DNA of 64,000 nucleotides, from NCBI GenBank assembly GCA_017643495.1, contig JAEPNK010000001.1, positions 1 to 64,000 on the forward strand. The letters are read 5' to 3'. Below the pieces are notes generated by a model, which made no database searches, was not told the DNA's origin, and was given only the letters and a program-made list of their open reading frames with translations. The DNA comes from Rhizobiaceae bacterium (GTDB lineage: Bacteria; Pseudomonadota; Alphaproteobacteria; Rhizobiales; Rhizobiaceae). Below are positions 34,938 to 44,767 of this stretch, piece by piece (within the stretch, counting starts at the first letter, position 1; each line of letters opens with the position of its first letter). Both the position numbers and the translations under genes were made by a program.

Positions 34938-36929
34938 ATGCAATCGCAACGGCACCTGCTTCAGGGTGGGATGTACAGCACGGTCCTTGCGAGGACTGTG
35001 GTTGCGCTCGTGTTTGCGACCTTTGCCTTTACAATCATGCCTGTAGCCTCTGCCGGTGCAGAAACACGCTCGTTGAAGCTGTACTTTTTGCACACCGGCG
35101 AACGCGATGAAATAACGTTCAAGCGCAATGGCAAGTACATTTCCGGCGGTCTGAAAAAGATCAACCATTTCCTGCGCGACTGGCGTCGTAACGAACCCAC
35201 CAAGATGGATCCGAAACTGCTTGATCTTATCTGGGAAGTTTATCAGGAAACCGGCAGCCGCCAGCACATTCATGTCATTTCCGCATATCGCTCTCTTGCA
35301 ACCAACAACCTTCTCCGCAAACGCGGTAGGGGCGTTGCCAAAAAGAGCCAGCACTCACTCGGCAAAGCCCTCGACTTCTTCATTCCTGGCGTAAAACTCG
35401 CGAAACTTCGCGAAATCGGTTTGAAAAAGGGCATTGGCGGCGTTGGTTACTATCCGAAATCCGGCTCTCCGTTCGTCCACTTCGACACCGGGCGCGTTCG
35501 CCACTGGCCACGCATGACCCGCCGTGAACTGGTCCGGATTTTCCCGAACGGCAAGACACTGCACGTTCCAACGGACGGCAAGCCGCTACCGGGCTACAAT
35601 ATTGCCAAGGCACGATACGAGAAGGCAACGAGTGGCAAGATTGTCGTTGCAAAGGCTGAGGAAATTGAAAAGAAGCCAAACTTCTTCGCAAAACTGCTTG
35701 GTCGTGATGACGACGACGATGATGATACTCCATCAGCAAGTGCTACTCCAAAAGCCGTTCCAACCGTAACGACAGCTGCGCCAGCCACGGTAACACCGCA
35801 ACCACAGCCGGAAGAACCCGCAGTCCAGGCAGAAAACCTGATCGCCGAACTTTCACCTGACAGCGTCCCGGTCCCGGTATTTGCACCTCGTGAGATTGCT
35901 GCAAACACAACCGAGCTCGTTGTCAATCAGGAAAACCCTGAGAGTGAGAGCGTGCAGGAACAATTGAACGAACAGCAGATTGCACAGGCCGTACCGGTCC
36001 CCGTTCAGGCAACCCGGCAGGATGAGGCAATTGAATCCCTGGCTCTGGTCGCAAATACACAAGCCCCTGCCGAGCCATCTGGGAACACGCAGGTTGCCGC
36101 CCTCTCACCTACCGAAATCCAGGATTTGCGCAGGGAAGTATACAGTGCAATCAACACGCCTGTAACTGAACAACCCGCCAACGTGACTTTCGCAGCCGCC
36201 ACTCCTGACCCGGACCGCTTCGGGCCACCATCGGTTGCAATCGCATCTGTTGACCGCACACAGGAAAGAAACGTTCCCCGCCCGCAGATTGCGGTACCCG
36301 ATGCAACGGCAGCCCAGCCTCCGCGCGATACGGCACAGGCACTGGCATCACTGGACGGCAGCACCGAAAGCAATACACCTGAAACAAGCCTGGTGGGCTA
36401 TGCTGCCAGCGGAACCGACAATTCGGCGGCAACCATTACACCTGTGAGACGGCCAGCACCGGCAACACAAACTGCACTGTCAAACCAGTTGGGCAATGAA
36501 ACCGGTCTGGAAACCGGCATTGAAAATGCTGTTGATGACACCCTCGCTGCCACAGAAACAAATGATATACGATTGGCAGGAATTCCCGTTCCCGTCAGAA
36601 ACCCGTCCCGCACAACGGCGCTGACGCAAACTGCAAGTCTTGATGATGTCTCCGAGACAAAGGACACAGCAAACAGCCAGCTTTCACTGGAGCAGTTCAA
36701 GAACGCAAACCTGAATGAGCGGCTGGTCGGCAAATGGGCTCTAGCTGCTGATGCCAGCATAGCCGAAATTGCTGATATCAGACCTCCTGCCTACGGACGC
36801 AACATCATTCGTGAACGTCCCGATACAGTGCTTTCCAGTGGCTTCAGCCGTGACACCATTCGCGATTTCACCGAAGGGTTCTCCGGTAGCTCGCTGGAAT
36901 TCCTGAGCTTTACCCGCTTCAGGCAGTAG
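34938..36929 (+). CDS. DUF882 (M15-like peptidase) protein with long disordered tail
   Basis: The 663-residue protein has a signal peptide (about 12-38), then a DUF882 domain (about 45-200) related to MepK/YcbK-type M15 peptidases acting on peptidoglycan. The zinc-site pattern is [11 protein letters not shown] with a later [11 protein letters not shown]. The rest, about 440 residues, is disordered. It has an Asp run (DDDDDDD near 255), Pro/Thr/Ala-rich spacers and recurring PVPV motifs ([24 protein letters not shown]). The start at 34938 has GGAAG upstream, with alternatives at 34893 and 34971. Its 3' end overlaps the end of convergent gapR by 11 bases. Confidence 0.85.
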   Translation: MQSQRHLLQGGMYSTVLARTVVALVFATFAFTIMPVASAGAETRSLKLYFLHTGERDEITFKRNGKYISGGLKKINHFLRDWRRNEPTKMDPKLLDLIWEVYQETGSRQHIHVISAYRSLATNNLLRKRGRGVAKKSQHSLGKALDFFIPGVKLAKLREIGLKKGIGGVGYYPKSGSPFVHFDTGRVRHWPRMTRRELVRIFPNGKTLHVPTDGKPLPGYNIAKARYEKATSGKIVVAKAEEIEKKPNFFAKLLGRDDDDDDDTPSASATPKAVPTVTTAAPATVTPQPQPEEPAVQAENLIAELSPDSVPVPVFAPREIAANTTELVVNQENPESESVQEQLNEQQIAQAVPVPVQATRQDEAIESLALVANTQAPAEPSGNTQVAALSPTEIQDLRREVYSAINTPVTEQPANVTFAAATPDPDRFGPPSVAIASVDRTQERNVPRPQIAVPDATAAQPPRDTAQALASLDGSTESNTPETSLVGYAASGTDNSAATITPVRRPAPATQTALSNQLGNETGLETGIENAVDDTLAATETNDIRLAGIPVPVRNPSRTTALTQTASLDDVSETKDTANSQLSLEQFKNANLNERLVGKWALAADASIAEIADIRPPAYGRNIIRERPDTVLSSGFSRDTIRDFTEGFSGSSLEFLSFTRFRQ

Positions 36930-37197
36930 GGGCGGAACTGTCCTCTTCAAAATCGGGAAGCATTCCCAGCGCCTGCAGATACAAGTCGCGGATTGCTTCC
37001 TGCTCCTGCCTTTCAGTCATGTCTTTCTTGCGCAGCGTTACGACCTGGCGCAACACCTTGGTGTCAAAACCGTTTGCCTTGGCCTCTGCATAGATATCGC
37101 GAATGTCATCAGCAATCGCCTTCTTCTCTTCCTCAAGCCGCTCAATGCGCTCAACGATTGATCTGAGTTGCTCACGCGCAACCATCATGTCGGACAT
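36919..37197 (-). CDS. gapR: GapR-type nucleoid-associated protein (DUF2312)
   Basis: The 92-residue helical protein matches DUF2312/GapR. GapR in Caulobacter is an essential nucleoid protein that clamps overtwisted AT-rich DNA ahead of replication forks. The coiled coil [18 protein letters not shown] near 15-32, then [19 protein letters not shown] and the end DLYLQALGM, is the family signature. AGGAGA six bases before the ATG is a strong ribosome site. The last 11 bases of the gene overlap those of the DUF882 gene on the other strand. Confidence 0.87.
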   Translation of the reverse strand: MSDMMVAREQLRSIVERIERLEEEKKAIADDIRDIYAEAKANGFDTKVLRQVVTLRKKDMTERQEQEAIRDLYLQALGMLPDFEEDSSAPTA

Positions 37198-37308
37198 GTA
37201 ATTCTCCTGTGGCAGAACGTAACACGGTCATCACACTTGCTTCGTGCGCGCACCATGCCGAATTTATCAGCGGCTAGCACGATTCGAAAACAGCGCCAAC
37301 CGAAAGCA

Positions 37309-37602
37309 TCAATGCTTGTGGGTTTCCTCGAATGCGGCCTTCTGCTCGGGCGTCGCATCGGTCTGGTATTTTGCCTTCCATTCATCAAACGGCATGCCAT
37401 AAACAATTTCCCTGGCTTCCAGTTTGTCCATGTCTATTCCTTTGGCATTTGCAGCTTCCTGATACCACCTGGAAAGACAATTCCGGCAGAAACCGGCAAG
37501 ATTCATCATGTCAATGTTTTGTACATCTGTGCGTTCACGAAAGTGTTGCACCATACGCCGGAAGGCCGCAGCTTCCAGTTCTGTTTTCGTAGCTTCATCC
37601 AT
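37309..37602 (-). CDS. DUF1244 family protein
   Basis: The 97-residue protein has the DUF1244 pattern: a helical start (ATKTELEAAAFRRMVQHFRE), a central MNLAGFCRNCLSRWYQEAA with Cys residues that could bind a metal or form a disulfide, and the end YGMPFDEWKAKYQ. The family is found in proteobacteria, and its function is unknown. The ATG at 37602 follows AGGAGA, while a TTG one codon earlier is less likely. It is on the same strand as gapR, 111 bp upstream. Confidence 0.85.
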   Translation of the reverse strand: MDEATKTELEAAAFRRMVQHFRERTDVQNIDMMNLAGFCRNCLSRWYQEAANAKGIDMDKLEAREIVYGMPFDEWKAKYQTDATPEQKAAFEETHKH

Positions 37603-37779
37603 CAAATCTCTCCTTGTCCAAGTTCTCTGCCAGGCGAATAGCCCTGAAACATCTCCAGCAAATTCATTCCCATAATCATACCGGAAATGTCATATGAAAA
37701 AATTCATCTTGTCCGCATCGTTCCGGCACGATAGGGCTTGATATCCATTCTGATGTAGTTCCCGGTTCGCACATTCGCA

Positions 37780-38688
37780 ATGACAACACCCAAAATCACC
37801 TCAACCGTCGTGCAGCTGAGTTTTGCGGCAGCTTTCTCGGCCCTTGTGCTGGGCGGCGTCATCATGGGCTTTTCGCCCGTTTTCGTGCGCGCAGCAGAAA
37901 CCAGTTCCTTTGTCAGTGCTTTCTGGCGGGTACTGTTTGCCCTGCCTTTTCTTGCATTCTGGGCGGTCTGGGAAGCAAAACGCAGCGGCATGCGCTTCAA
38001 GCCAAAATTTTCAAAACCTGCGATATTGGCCGGCATTTTCTTTGCCGGAGACCTGACCTTCTGGCACCTTTCCATCCTCAACACCACAATGGCCAATGCT
38101 ACCTTCATGGGGTGCATGGCACCCGTATGGGTCGTTCTCCTTTCTCGTTTCACCATCGGTGAATCCACCCCGCTACGGGCGATGGGTGGTTTGGGCCTGT
38201 GCCTGATCGGACTTGCATTGCTGATCAGCGCGTCCGTGCAATTCAATCCGGAACGCCTGCTGGGAGATATTTACGGACTGATTACTTCGGTTTTTCTCGG
38301 ACTGTATTTTCTTGCCATGCGCTTTGGTAGAAGCACCGCAAAAAGCGGCAACCTGTTTTTCACGTCAACCTGCATAACCACCCTGTGCCTGTTCGTGATT
38401 GCTCTGTTCCTTGGTGGCAGTTTCTTCCCGGAAACCTGGAAGGGCTGGGCAGCACTGTTTTCGCTGGGTGCCTTCACCCATGCCGGAGGACAGGGGCTGG
38501 TAACCATTGCACTCGGCTCGCTGACTGCAATGTTTTCCTCACTTGTCATTTTCATTGAGGCGGTTGCAGCCGCTGTTTCGGGCTGGGTACTGTTTGACGA
38601 ACATCTGGGCCCGATGGAGATTGCAGGAGGTATCCTGATCCTTGCCGGTGTATGGTTTTCCCGGCCAAAACGGGAAACAAAAACCTGA
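37780..38688 (+). CDS. EamA-type drug/metabolite transporter
   Basis: The 302-residue membrane protein has ten predicted helices in two EamA repeats (about 15-145 and 160-298). The sequence GVIMGFSPVFVRAAE, then FWRVLFALPFLAFW, opens repeat one, and EAVAAAVSGWVLFDEHLG closes repeat two. DMT-family carriers export amino acids, nucleosides or drugs or import sugars; the substrate here is unknown. No good Shine-Dalgarno precedes the ATG at 37780. Confidence 0.88.
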   Translation: MTTPKITSTVVQLSFAAAFSALVLGGVIMGFSPVFVRAAETSSFVSAFWRVLFALPFLAFWAVWEAKRSGMRFKPKFSKPAILAGIFFAGDLTFWHLSILNTTMANATFMGCMAPVWVVLLSRFTIGESTPLRAMGGLGLCLIGLALLISASVQFNPERLLGDIYGLITSVFLGLYFLAMRFGRSTAKSGNLFFTSTCITTLCLFVIALFLGGSFFPETWKGWAALFSLGAFTHAGGQGLVTIALGSLTAMFSSLVIFIEAVAAAVSGWVLFDEHLGPMEIAGGILILAGVWFSRPKRETKT

Positions 38689-38790
38689 CAGCGAGAAGCT
38701 CGTCATGGGTCTTGTCATGTTGACATCGAATCGGGGGTGCGGGACAACATGTTGGTGAATCATTCATCACCGCCTGATCGGGGTTAGACA

Positions 38791-39264
38791 GTGACAAGTC
38801 ACACGTTAAAGGGTCTGCTGTTTTCTGGCATGTTCCTGCTTTTCTTGCTGCCGGGCAATGCATTCTTCGGAACGGTCGAGGCAAGGGCCGATTTCAGAAT
38901 TTGCAATGACACGAAAAGCCTTGTCGGGGCCGCCCTTGGCTATCGTGAGGAAGGCACCTGGGTTTCCGAAGGCTGGTTCCAACTTCCGCCGGAAACCTGC
39001 AGTTCCCTCATCGAGGGCGATTTGAGCTCCCGCTTTTACTACATTTATGCAGAAGATGCCGACAATGGCGGCCAGTGGCGGGGAGACGTATTCCTGTGCA
39101 CGCAAGAGCGTGAATTTCGCATTGAAGGGGTCCAGGACTGTTTCAAGCGTGGATTGGTCAAGACCGGTTTCTTCGAAATCGACACCGGAAACCGTACAAG
39201 CTGGATGGTCCGGCTGACAGAACAGGGGCAGTCTGCCCAACCGCAAACGGAGGCTAGCCAGTAA
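38791..39264 (+). CDS. Secreted DUF1036 protein
   Basis: The 157-residue protein has a signal peptide (KGLLFSGMFLLFLLPGNAFFG, cut near ARADF) and the DUF1036 domain: FRICNDTKSLVGAALGY, EGWFQLPPETC, FYYIYAEDADNGG and FLCTQEREFRI. At least three Cys residues are present and may form disulfides in the periplasm. The function is unknown. The start is a GTG at 38791 behind GGGGTTA. Its TAA shares one base with the pyk ATG (TAATG), so the two are translationally coupled. Confidence 0.8.
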   Translation: MTSHTLKGLLFSGMFLLFLLPGNAFFGTVEARADFRICNDTKSLVGAALGYREEGTWVSEGWFQLPPETCSSLIEGDLSSRFYYIYAEDADNGGQWRGDVFLCTQEREFRIEGVQDCFKRGLVKTGFFEIDTGNRTSWMVRLTEQGQSAQPQTEASQ

Positions 39265-40700
39265 TGTATCGCAACCGCAGGACCAAGATCCTTGCCACAC
39301 TGGGTCCCGCATCAAGTTCGAAGGAAAAAATCCACGAACTGTTCATGGCCGGAGCAGATGTATTTCGCATCAACATGAGCCATTCAAGCCATGAAGCACT
39401 CAATGAACTCGTTGCCACAATCCGGAGCGTGGAAAAGGAAGTCGGCAGGCCAATCGGTATTCTCGCCGATCTCCAGGGGCCAAAGTTCAGGCTTGGCAAT
39501 TTTTCAGACGACAGCATTGAAATTGCTCCCGGCGACAAGATCACGTTCGATTCAGACAAAAAGCCGGGCACTAAGAAACGCGTTTGCATTCCGCATCCTG
39601 AAATCCTGAAATCGGTTTCCAAAGGCGACCGTATCCTGATTGACGATGGCAAGGTGACATTGAACGTCACCCGTGCCATAAAGGACAAGGTGACCGCTGA
39701 AGTGATAAGCGGCACCACCCTTTCCAGCCGCAAGGGTGTAAGCCTGCCGGATACCGAGCTTGGCGTCGGGTCCCTCACACCAAAGGATTACAAGGACCTT
39801 GATGCAGCCCTTGATGCGGAAGTTGACTGGGTAGCCATTTCCTTTGTCCAGCGTCCCGAAGACGTTGCAGAAGTTCGCAAGATCGCCCAGGGCAAAGTCG
39901 GAGTACTCTCCAAGATCGAAAAACCCCAGGCAGTTGGCAAACTTGACGAGATTATCGAGTTGTCGGACGCAATCATGGTTGCCCGCGGTGACCTTGGTGT
40001 CGAAATGCCGATAGAACAGCTTCCCGGACTTCAAAAACGCATGGTCCGGGCCTGCCGAACAGCCGGCAAACCGGTAGTTGTTGCAACCCAGATGCTGGAA
40101 TCCATGATTTCTGCACCCTCCCCCACCCGGGCCGAAGTATCAGATGTCGGAACAGCAGTCTTTGAAGGGGCGGATGCGATTATGCTTTCTGCGGAATCTG
40201 CAGTCGGCGATTATCCTGTCGAAGCTGTGGCAATGATGGACAGCATTGCCACGCAGATCGAACAGGATGCAAACTACGCTTCCATCATTTCCGCACAGCG
40301 TGGCGAACCACAACCAACCGGCGCAGATGCAATTGCACTTGCTGCACGCCAGATTGCCGAAACACTCAATCTTTCTGCAATTGTCTGCTACACCGCATCG
40401 GGTGCCACCGGCATGAGAGCCGCTCGTGAACGGCCATCAATCCCGGTCGTAGCTCTTTCCCCGGTTCTGCGCACAGCGCGCAAGCTGGCCATGGTATGGG
40501 GACTGCATTGCGTTGTAACCCAGGATGCCTACGACCTTGACGACATGGTCGACCGGGCCTGCCGGATTGCCCATGACGAGGACTTTGCCGAACCGGGTGA
40601 CCGTCTGATCATCACGGCAGGTGTGCCGCTCCGCACACCCGGCGCCACCAACATGCTGCGCATTGCCTTTGTGGGATCGGACGGACAGTCCGGCGTTTAG
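39264..40700 (+). CDS. pyk: Pyruvate kinase
   Basis: The 478-residue glycolytic enzyme makes pyruvate and ATP from phosphoenolpyruvate and ADP. It shows the substrate and metal signatures RTKILATLGPAS (near 6-17), FRINMSHSSHE (near 34-44), VLSKIEKPQAVG with the catalytic Lys, and MVARGDLGVEMP. A B domain lies around 70-165, and the C-terminal domain is complete. It is cotranscribed with the DUF1036 gene, a pairing often seen in rhizobia. Confidence 0.97.
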   Translation: MYRNRRTKILATLGPASSSKEKIHELFMAGADVFRINMSHSSHEALNELVATIRSVEKEVGRPIGILADLQGPKFRLGNFSDDSIEIAPGDKITFDSDKKPGTKKRVCIPHPEILKSVSKGDRILIDDGKVTLNVTRAIKDKVTAEVISGTTLSSRKGVSLPDTELGVGSLTPKDYKDLDAALDAEVDWVAISFVQRPEDVAEVRKIAQGKVGVLSKIEKPQAVGKLDEIIELSDAIMVARGDLGVEMPIEQLPGLQKRMVRACRTAGKPVVVATQMLESMISAPSPTRAEVSDVGTAVFEGADAIMLSAESAVGDYPVEAVAMMDSIATQIEQDANYASIISAQRGEPQPTGADAIALAARQIAETLNLSAIVCYTASGATGMRAARERPSIPVVALSPVLRTARKLAMVWGLHCVVTQDAYDLDDMVDRACRIAHDEDFAEPGDRLIITAGVPLRTPGATNMLRIAFVGSDGQSGV

Positions 40701-40727
40701 GCAGATCACGGGACAGGGAGTGGACGT

Positions 40728-41627
40728 TTGGACACACTGACCAGAATGCAGGCCTTTGTCGATGTGGTGGAAGCTGAAGGGTTTTCCGCAGCCGCCCGCA
40801 AGATCGGCCGCTCCAAGGCACTGATGTCGAAATATGTCCGCGAACTGGAAGATGAACTCGGCATCCTCCTCCTCAATCGGACAACCCGACAGTTTTCCCT
40901 GACGGAAGCTGGCGAGGTCTTTCATCGTTCCGCACTGGAAATTCTTCAAAAGGTCAATGACCTGCAGGATACCGTTCGCGAGGCAGGGACCGGTCACAAG
41001 GGTCGGCTTCGCATTTCTGCACCGCGTTCGCTGACCGACCTGGAAATCGGGCTTCCCATCGTGGAGTTTGCTCTCGCCTATCCCGACATCACTCTCGACA
41101 TCAATCTTGATGATGCGATGGTAGACATGGTGGAAGACGGTTTCGACGTGGCAATCCGGATTTCTCGTCTGGCCGACTCCACCCTGATTGCAAAGAAGCT
41201 CGACAGCTTTCGTGTTATTCTGTGTGCGGCACCTTCATTTCTGGAGAAATACGGACCGCCTGAAAGCCCCAACGATCTGGGTGACCTCCCCTGCATTGTG
41301 GACACCAACATGATGCGGCGAGCCAACTGGTGTTTCCTCGACGATACCGGCGAAGAATACTCTGTGCCGGTACGGGGCAATATTGAGGTAAACAGCCCTG
41401 AAGTTGCAAGACGGGCAGCTTTGGCAGGACTTGGCATCGCTTTGATCCCGGAATTTTCCATTGAAGCAGAACTGGAAGATGGCACCCTGATTTCACTTCT
41501 TGAGGACCGCATTCCGTCCGGAGGCGGGATCTATGCCGTTTATCCACATCGCCGACACGTGCCCGGCAAGGTCCGCGTGTTTGTCGACTTCCTGTCTGAC
41601 TGGTTCAAGAAGAAACGAACGGATTGA
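40728..41627 (+). CDS. LysR-family transcriptional regulator
   Basis: The 299-residue regulator has an N-terminal winged helix (MQAFVDVVEAEGFSAAARKI near 5-24, with recognition helix SKALMSKYVRELED) and a C-terminal substrate-binding domain (about 90-299). The latter contains PDITLDINLDDAMVDMVEDG and FDVAIRISRLADSTL, as in the CrgA/PtxR-type group. The start is a TTG at 40728 with AGGGAG upstream. The gene follows pyk by 27 bp on the same strand. Targets and inducer are unknown; adjacent divergent targets are lacking. Confidence 0.9.
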   Translation: MDTLTRMQAFVDVVEAEGFSAAARKIGRSKALMSKYVRELEDELGILLLNRTTRQFSLTEAGEVFHRSALEILQKVNDLQDTVREAGTGHKGRLRISAPRSLTDLEIGLPIVEFALAYPDITLDINLDDAMVDMVEDGFDVAIRISRLADSTLIAKKLDSFRVILCAAPSFLEKYGPPESPNDLGDLPCIVDTNMMRRANWCFLDDTGEEYSVPVRGNIEVNSPEVARRAALAGLGIALIPEFSIEAELEDGTLISLLEDRIPSGGGIYAVYPHRRHVPGKVRVFVDFLSDWFKKKRTD

Positions 41628-41764
41628 TCATCAGGTCATTTCGTCCGACGCCAAAAAGGTGAACACTTTTGCGACAATCTTCAGCCAAGCAAACTGTGAT
41701 TGCCTAACATTCGCCACAGCATTGCTGTTTATCGGTTGCCATCTAAGTTCGGGTGAACACTGCC

Positions 41765-42436
41765 ATGATTCATTTCAAGAGATTGTTAGCAATGCTGGCC
41801 ATGACCGGCCCATCCCTGCTGGTGTCAGGAATTCCCGCCAATGCTCATCCCCACGTTTTTGTGGAAACAAGCATGGAAATTGTCCGGAACGACAAGGGTG
41901 AATTTTCAGAATTGCGGCAGGTATGGCGTTTCGACGAACTCTTCTCCTCCACCCTTGTCCTCGATTTTGATGCCAATGGAAATGGCGAACTCGATCCTGA
42001 CGAGATTGAGGAAATCACAACGACCGTGAAAAAATCGATTGCCGACTATGATTTCTATACGGCCATGCGTGCCGGTGAAAAGGTTATCGAGTTTTATGAA
42101 CCCGATGCCCTGAAGGGATACATGGAAGGTGGCCAGATGATCATGTTCCTGGCCGTTGAACCGGCCAAGCCATACTCGTTTGACGATGGTCCTCTACGCA
42201 TCTCCGCAAGTGACACAAGTTACTATGTTGCATTCAACATGGATGAAGCAAACATCAAGCTTGTCGGCCCTGATGCAGAGGCTTGCAATACGACAGTCGT
42301 CCACCCCGATTTTGACAAGCTATATGCCGAGAATGCAGACACATTGAGCGAAGCCTTCTTCAACGAGCAGGAAGGCGTTACGGATCTCAAGCTTGGCGAT
42401 CAATTCTACTCCTGGGCAAACATTTCCTGTTCATGA
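41765..42436 (+). CDS. DUF1007 periplasmic protein, NicO partner
   Basis: The 223-residue protein has a signal peptide (KRLLAMLAMTGPSLLVSG, cut near ANAHPH) and an HPHVFVET segment at the mature N-terminus. The DUF1007 domain follows, with an acidic DANGNGELDPDEIEEI stretch that looks like an EF-hand. Family members sit next to nickel/cobalt or zinc transporters and are thought to bind the metal. A GTG at 41753 is an alternative start. Its stop overlaps the nicO start by four bases, so the pair is translationally coupled. Confidence 0.82.
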   Translation: MIHFKRLLAMLAMTGPSLLVSGIPANAHPHVFVETSMEIVRNDKGEFSELRQVWRFDELFSSTLVLDFDANGNGELDPDEIEEITTTVKKSIADYDFYTAMRAGEKVIEFYEPDALKGYMEGGQMIMFLAVEPAKPYSFDDGPLRISASDTSYYVAFNMDEANIKLVGPDAEACNTTVVHPDFDKLYAENADTLSEAFFNEQEGVTDLKLGDQFYSWANISCS

Positions 42437-43461
42437 CCTCTTTACGTATTCGCCCCCTCATCACAGCGCTGTTTGCCCTGTCCATGGTCCTGTTGATCGT
42501 GGATCATGCCCTTGCACAAAGTTCACTCGGCATAGGCCGCTCACAACAGGCTGTTCGTCCAAATGGCATGTTTTCCGGGCTCTTGTTCTGGATACAGCAA
42601 CAGCAGCAATCCTTTTACAAGGCCATGGTTGCAGCGCTCAATGGCATGAAAACGGATCCCTACAAGGTTACCGGGCTGGTTGGGCTCAGCTTCGCCTATG
42701 GCATTTTCCATGCTGCCGGTCCGGGCCACGGCAAGGCAGTAATCTCGTCCTACGTCCTGGCAAATGAAGTTGCCGCACGGCGCGGAATTTTCCTTTCATT
42801 TGCCTCAGCCCTTCTTCAGGGCGGAACCGCTATCCTGCTTATCACGGCACTGGTCCTTTTTTTGCGGGGAACAGGGCTGCGCAGTGACAACCTGACTGGC
42901 TATCTGGAAATATCGAGCTACTTCTGCGTGATGCTGCTCGGCCTGTATCTCATATGGACCAAACTGTTCAGAAAAGGTCATCACCACACGCACGATAACA
43001 AGGATGGGCATGATCACCATGAACACGGGGGCCATGATGGTCATCATGATCATTCCCATGAGCATCATCATCACCATACCCATGACGATGGATGCGGCTG
43101 CGGGCATAGCCATGCCCCGGACCCGAAAATGCTTGAGGGCACTTTCAGCTTGAAGGAAGCCTGGTCGGCAATTCTTGCAGTCGGACTGCGCCCTTGCACC
43201 GGCGCGATCATCGTTCTCACCTTTGCATTTCTCAACGGGCTTTATCTCGCCGGCATTCTGTCGACCATCGCCATGTCACTTGGCACAGGCATTACGGTAT
43301 CTGCATTGGCATTGCTGGCCGTTACCGCAAAGAACACGGCTGTTCGAGTGGCCGGACTTCAGGATCGCGTAGGCTTCATACACCGTTGCATAGAAATATT
43401 CGGTGCCTTCCTGGTTTTTGGACTTGGCCTCCTTCTGTTTACAGCTGCACTCACTGCCTGA
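42433..43461 (+). CDS. NicO/RcnA-like nickel-cobalt transporter
   Basis: The 342-residue membrane protein has about six helices, with AYGIFHAAGPGHGKAVISSY (near 75-94) and LRPCTGAIIVLTFA (near 252-265) as the metal-transport signatures. Between them is a loop with about 30 histidines alternating with Asp and Gly (residues about 180-230), likely to hold Ni, Co or Zn. The export direction follows from RcnA homology and is inferred. It forms a two-gene operon with the DUF1007 gene. No metal-sensor gene or cobalamin riboswitch was seen upstream. Confidence 0.9.
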   Translation: MTSLRIRPLITALFALSMVLLIVDHALAQSSLGIGRSQQAVRPNGMFSGLLFWIQQQQQSFYKAMVAALNGMKTDPYKVTGLVGLSFAYGIFHAAGPGHGKAVISSYVLANEVAARRGIFLSFASALLQGGTAILLITALVLFLRGTGLRSDNLTGYLEISSYFCVMLLGLYLIWTKLFRKGHHHTHDNKDGHDHHEHGGHDGHHDHSHEHHHHHTHDDGCGCGHSHAPDPKMLEGTFSLKEAWSAILAVGLRPCTGAIIVLTFAFLNGLYLAGILSTIAMSLGTGITVSALALLAVTAKNTAVRVAGLQDRVGFIHRCIEIFGAFLVFGLGLLLFTAALTA

Positions 43462-43542
43462 AACCGTTTTTCATCCCGTCACACGAATTCTTGAACCGGC
43501 AATGAACATTATGCCGCGTTGAACTCTGCGCAAAACACGCTA

Positions 43543-43559
43543 ATTAGAACCAGTCTAAA
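43543..43559. promoter_or_regulatory. Irr-box-like palindrome (iron control element) before hemH
   Basis: A TTAGA-N5-TCTAA perfect inverted repeat with flanking A and A, 33 bp ahead of the hemH ATG. It resembles the TTTAGAA-type ICE bound by Irr in rhizobia, which controls heme synthesis genes. No Irr gene is in the window. Confidence 0.5.
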
Positions 43560-43591
43560 CTGGAAACAGCACCGAACCGTGGATTGACCGG

Positions 43592-44656
43592 ATGCAGCGA
43601 GCAACCAAGAATTCTGGAAACACGGGCAATCTGCCCGATCAACACCCGGCTGTATCATTCGGAAAAACCGGTGTTCTTCTGGTCAATCTCGGAACGCCGG
43701 ACGGATATGACCGCAAGAGCATGTACCGTTACCTGCGGGAATTCCTGACAGACAGCCGTGTCATCGAGTGGCCAAAGCTCCTCTGGTATCCAATTCTCTT
43801 TGGCATTGTATTGAATGTTCGTCCCAAAAAATCAGGCGCAGCCTACAAGACGATCTGGAACCACGAAGCGAATGAATCCCCCTTGCGTACCTTCACGCGC
43901 TCACAGGCGGAACAGCTTGCAACAGCGTTTTCTCGAAACACGGACATCATTGTCGACTGGGCCATGAGATACGGACAGCCATCCATATCTTCGCGTCTTG
44001 AGAAGCTTCAGGCGAACGGATGCGAGCGTATCATCATTTTTCCGCTCTATCCCCAATATTCTGCAAGCACGACTGCAACCGTCAATGACAAGGTTTTTGA
44101 ATACCTGATGAAGCAAAGATGGATGCCGGCCGTGCGAACCATTCCATCCTATCACGACGATACAGCATATATTGAAGCATTGTGCTCCACCTTGGAAAAT
44201 GCACTTTCCTCAATGGACCACAAGCCGGAAAAAATCATCGCATCCTATCACGGCATTCCCAAAAGTTATTTCGAGAAGGGGGATCCCTACCACTGCCATT
44301 GCATGAAGACGACACGTCTGGTGCGTGAGCGCATGGGGTTTTCCCAAGACTATCTCATTACCTGCTTCCAGTCCCGCTTTGGACCGGAAGAATGGCTGCA
44401 ACCCTACACGGACAAGACAATCGAAAAACTGGCCGCCGACGGAGTAAAAAACCTTGCTGTTTTCAATCCGGGTTTCTCGTCTGACTGCCTGGAAACGCTC
44501 GAGGAAATTGCTGTTGAAGGCAAGGACATCTTTCTGGAACATGGTGGCGAAACTTTCCACTACATTCCCTGCCTCAATGACAGTCCGGAAGGCATGCATG
44601 TAATCGAAACAGTGGTGCGGCGTGAAATGCAGGGCTGGGTTACACCACTCGCTTGA
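43592..44656 (+). CDS. hemH: Ferrochelatase
   Basis: The 354-residue enzyme inserts Fe(II) into protoporphyrin IX, the last step of heme synthesis. VLLVNLGTPDGYD (near 27-39) is the N-terminal family sequence. The metal/porphyrin-site His lies in IASYHGIPKSYFEKGDPY (near 215-232), and VFNPGFSSDCLETLEEI contributes the active-site Glu. The N-terminal 25 residues are variable. The Irr-like box upstream fits iron-dependent control. Confidence 0.96.
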   Translation: MQRATKNSGNTGNLPDQHPAVSFGKTGVLLVNLGTPDGYDRKSMYRYLREFLTDSRVIEWPKLLWYPILFGIVLNVRPKKSGAAYKTIWNHEANESPLRTFTRSQAEQLATAFSRNTDIIVDWAMRYGQPSISSRLEKLQANGCERIIIFPLYPQYSASTTATVNDKVFEYLMKQRWMPAVRTIPSYHDDTAYIEALCSTLENALSSMDHKPEKIIASYHGIPKSYFEKGDPYHCHCMKTTRLVRERMGFSQDYLITCFQSRFGPEEWLQPYTDKTIEKLAADGVKNLAVFNPGFSSDCLETLEEIAVEGKDIFLEHGGETFHYIPCLNDSPEGMHVIETVVRREMQGWVTPLA

Positions 44657-44767
44657 TTTTCACGGGCCATGACCTTCTGACAGCGCCGAAACCGCGCTCG
44701 CGATTTTTCTGCCACAAAGCCGACTTTCCCGTATATAAGAACTGAACAACCTTTCGGGAGGGCTCTC

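Noticed and set aside
41628-41764. Cobalamin riboswitch or metal operator before the DUF1007-NicO pair
   Set aside because: No B12-box-like sequence or clear metal-operator palindrome is visible in the gap.
43000-43090. Repetitive-looking DNA in the NicO gene
   Set aside because: It is His/Asp/Gly codon repetition of a metal-binding loop, not a mobile or CRISPR-like repeat.
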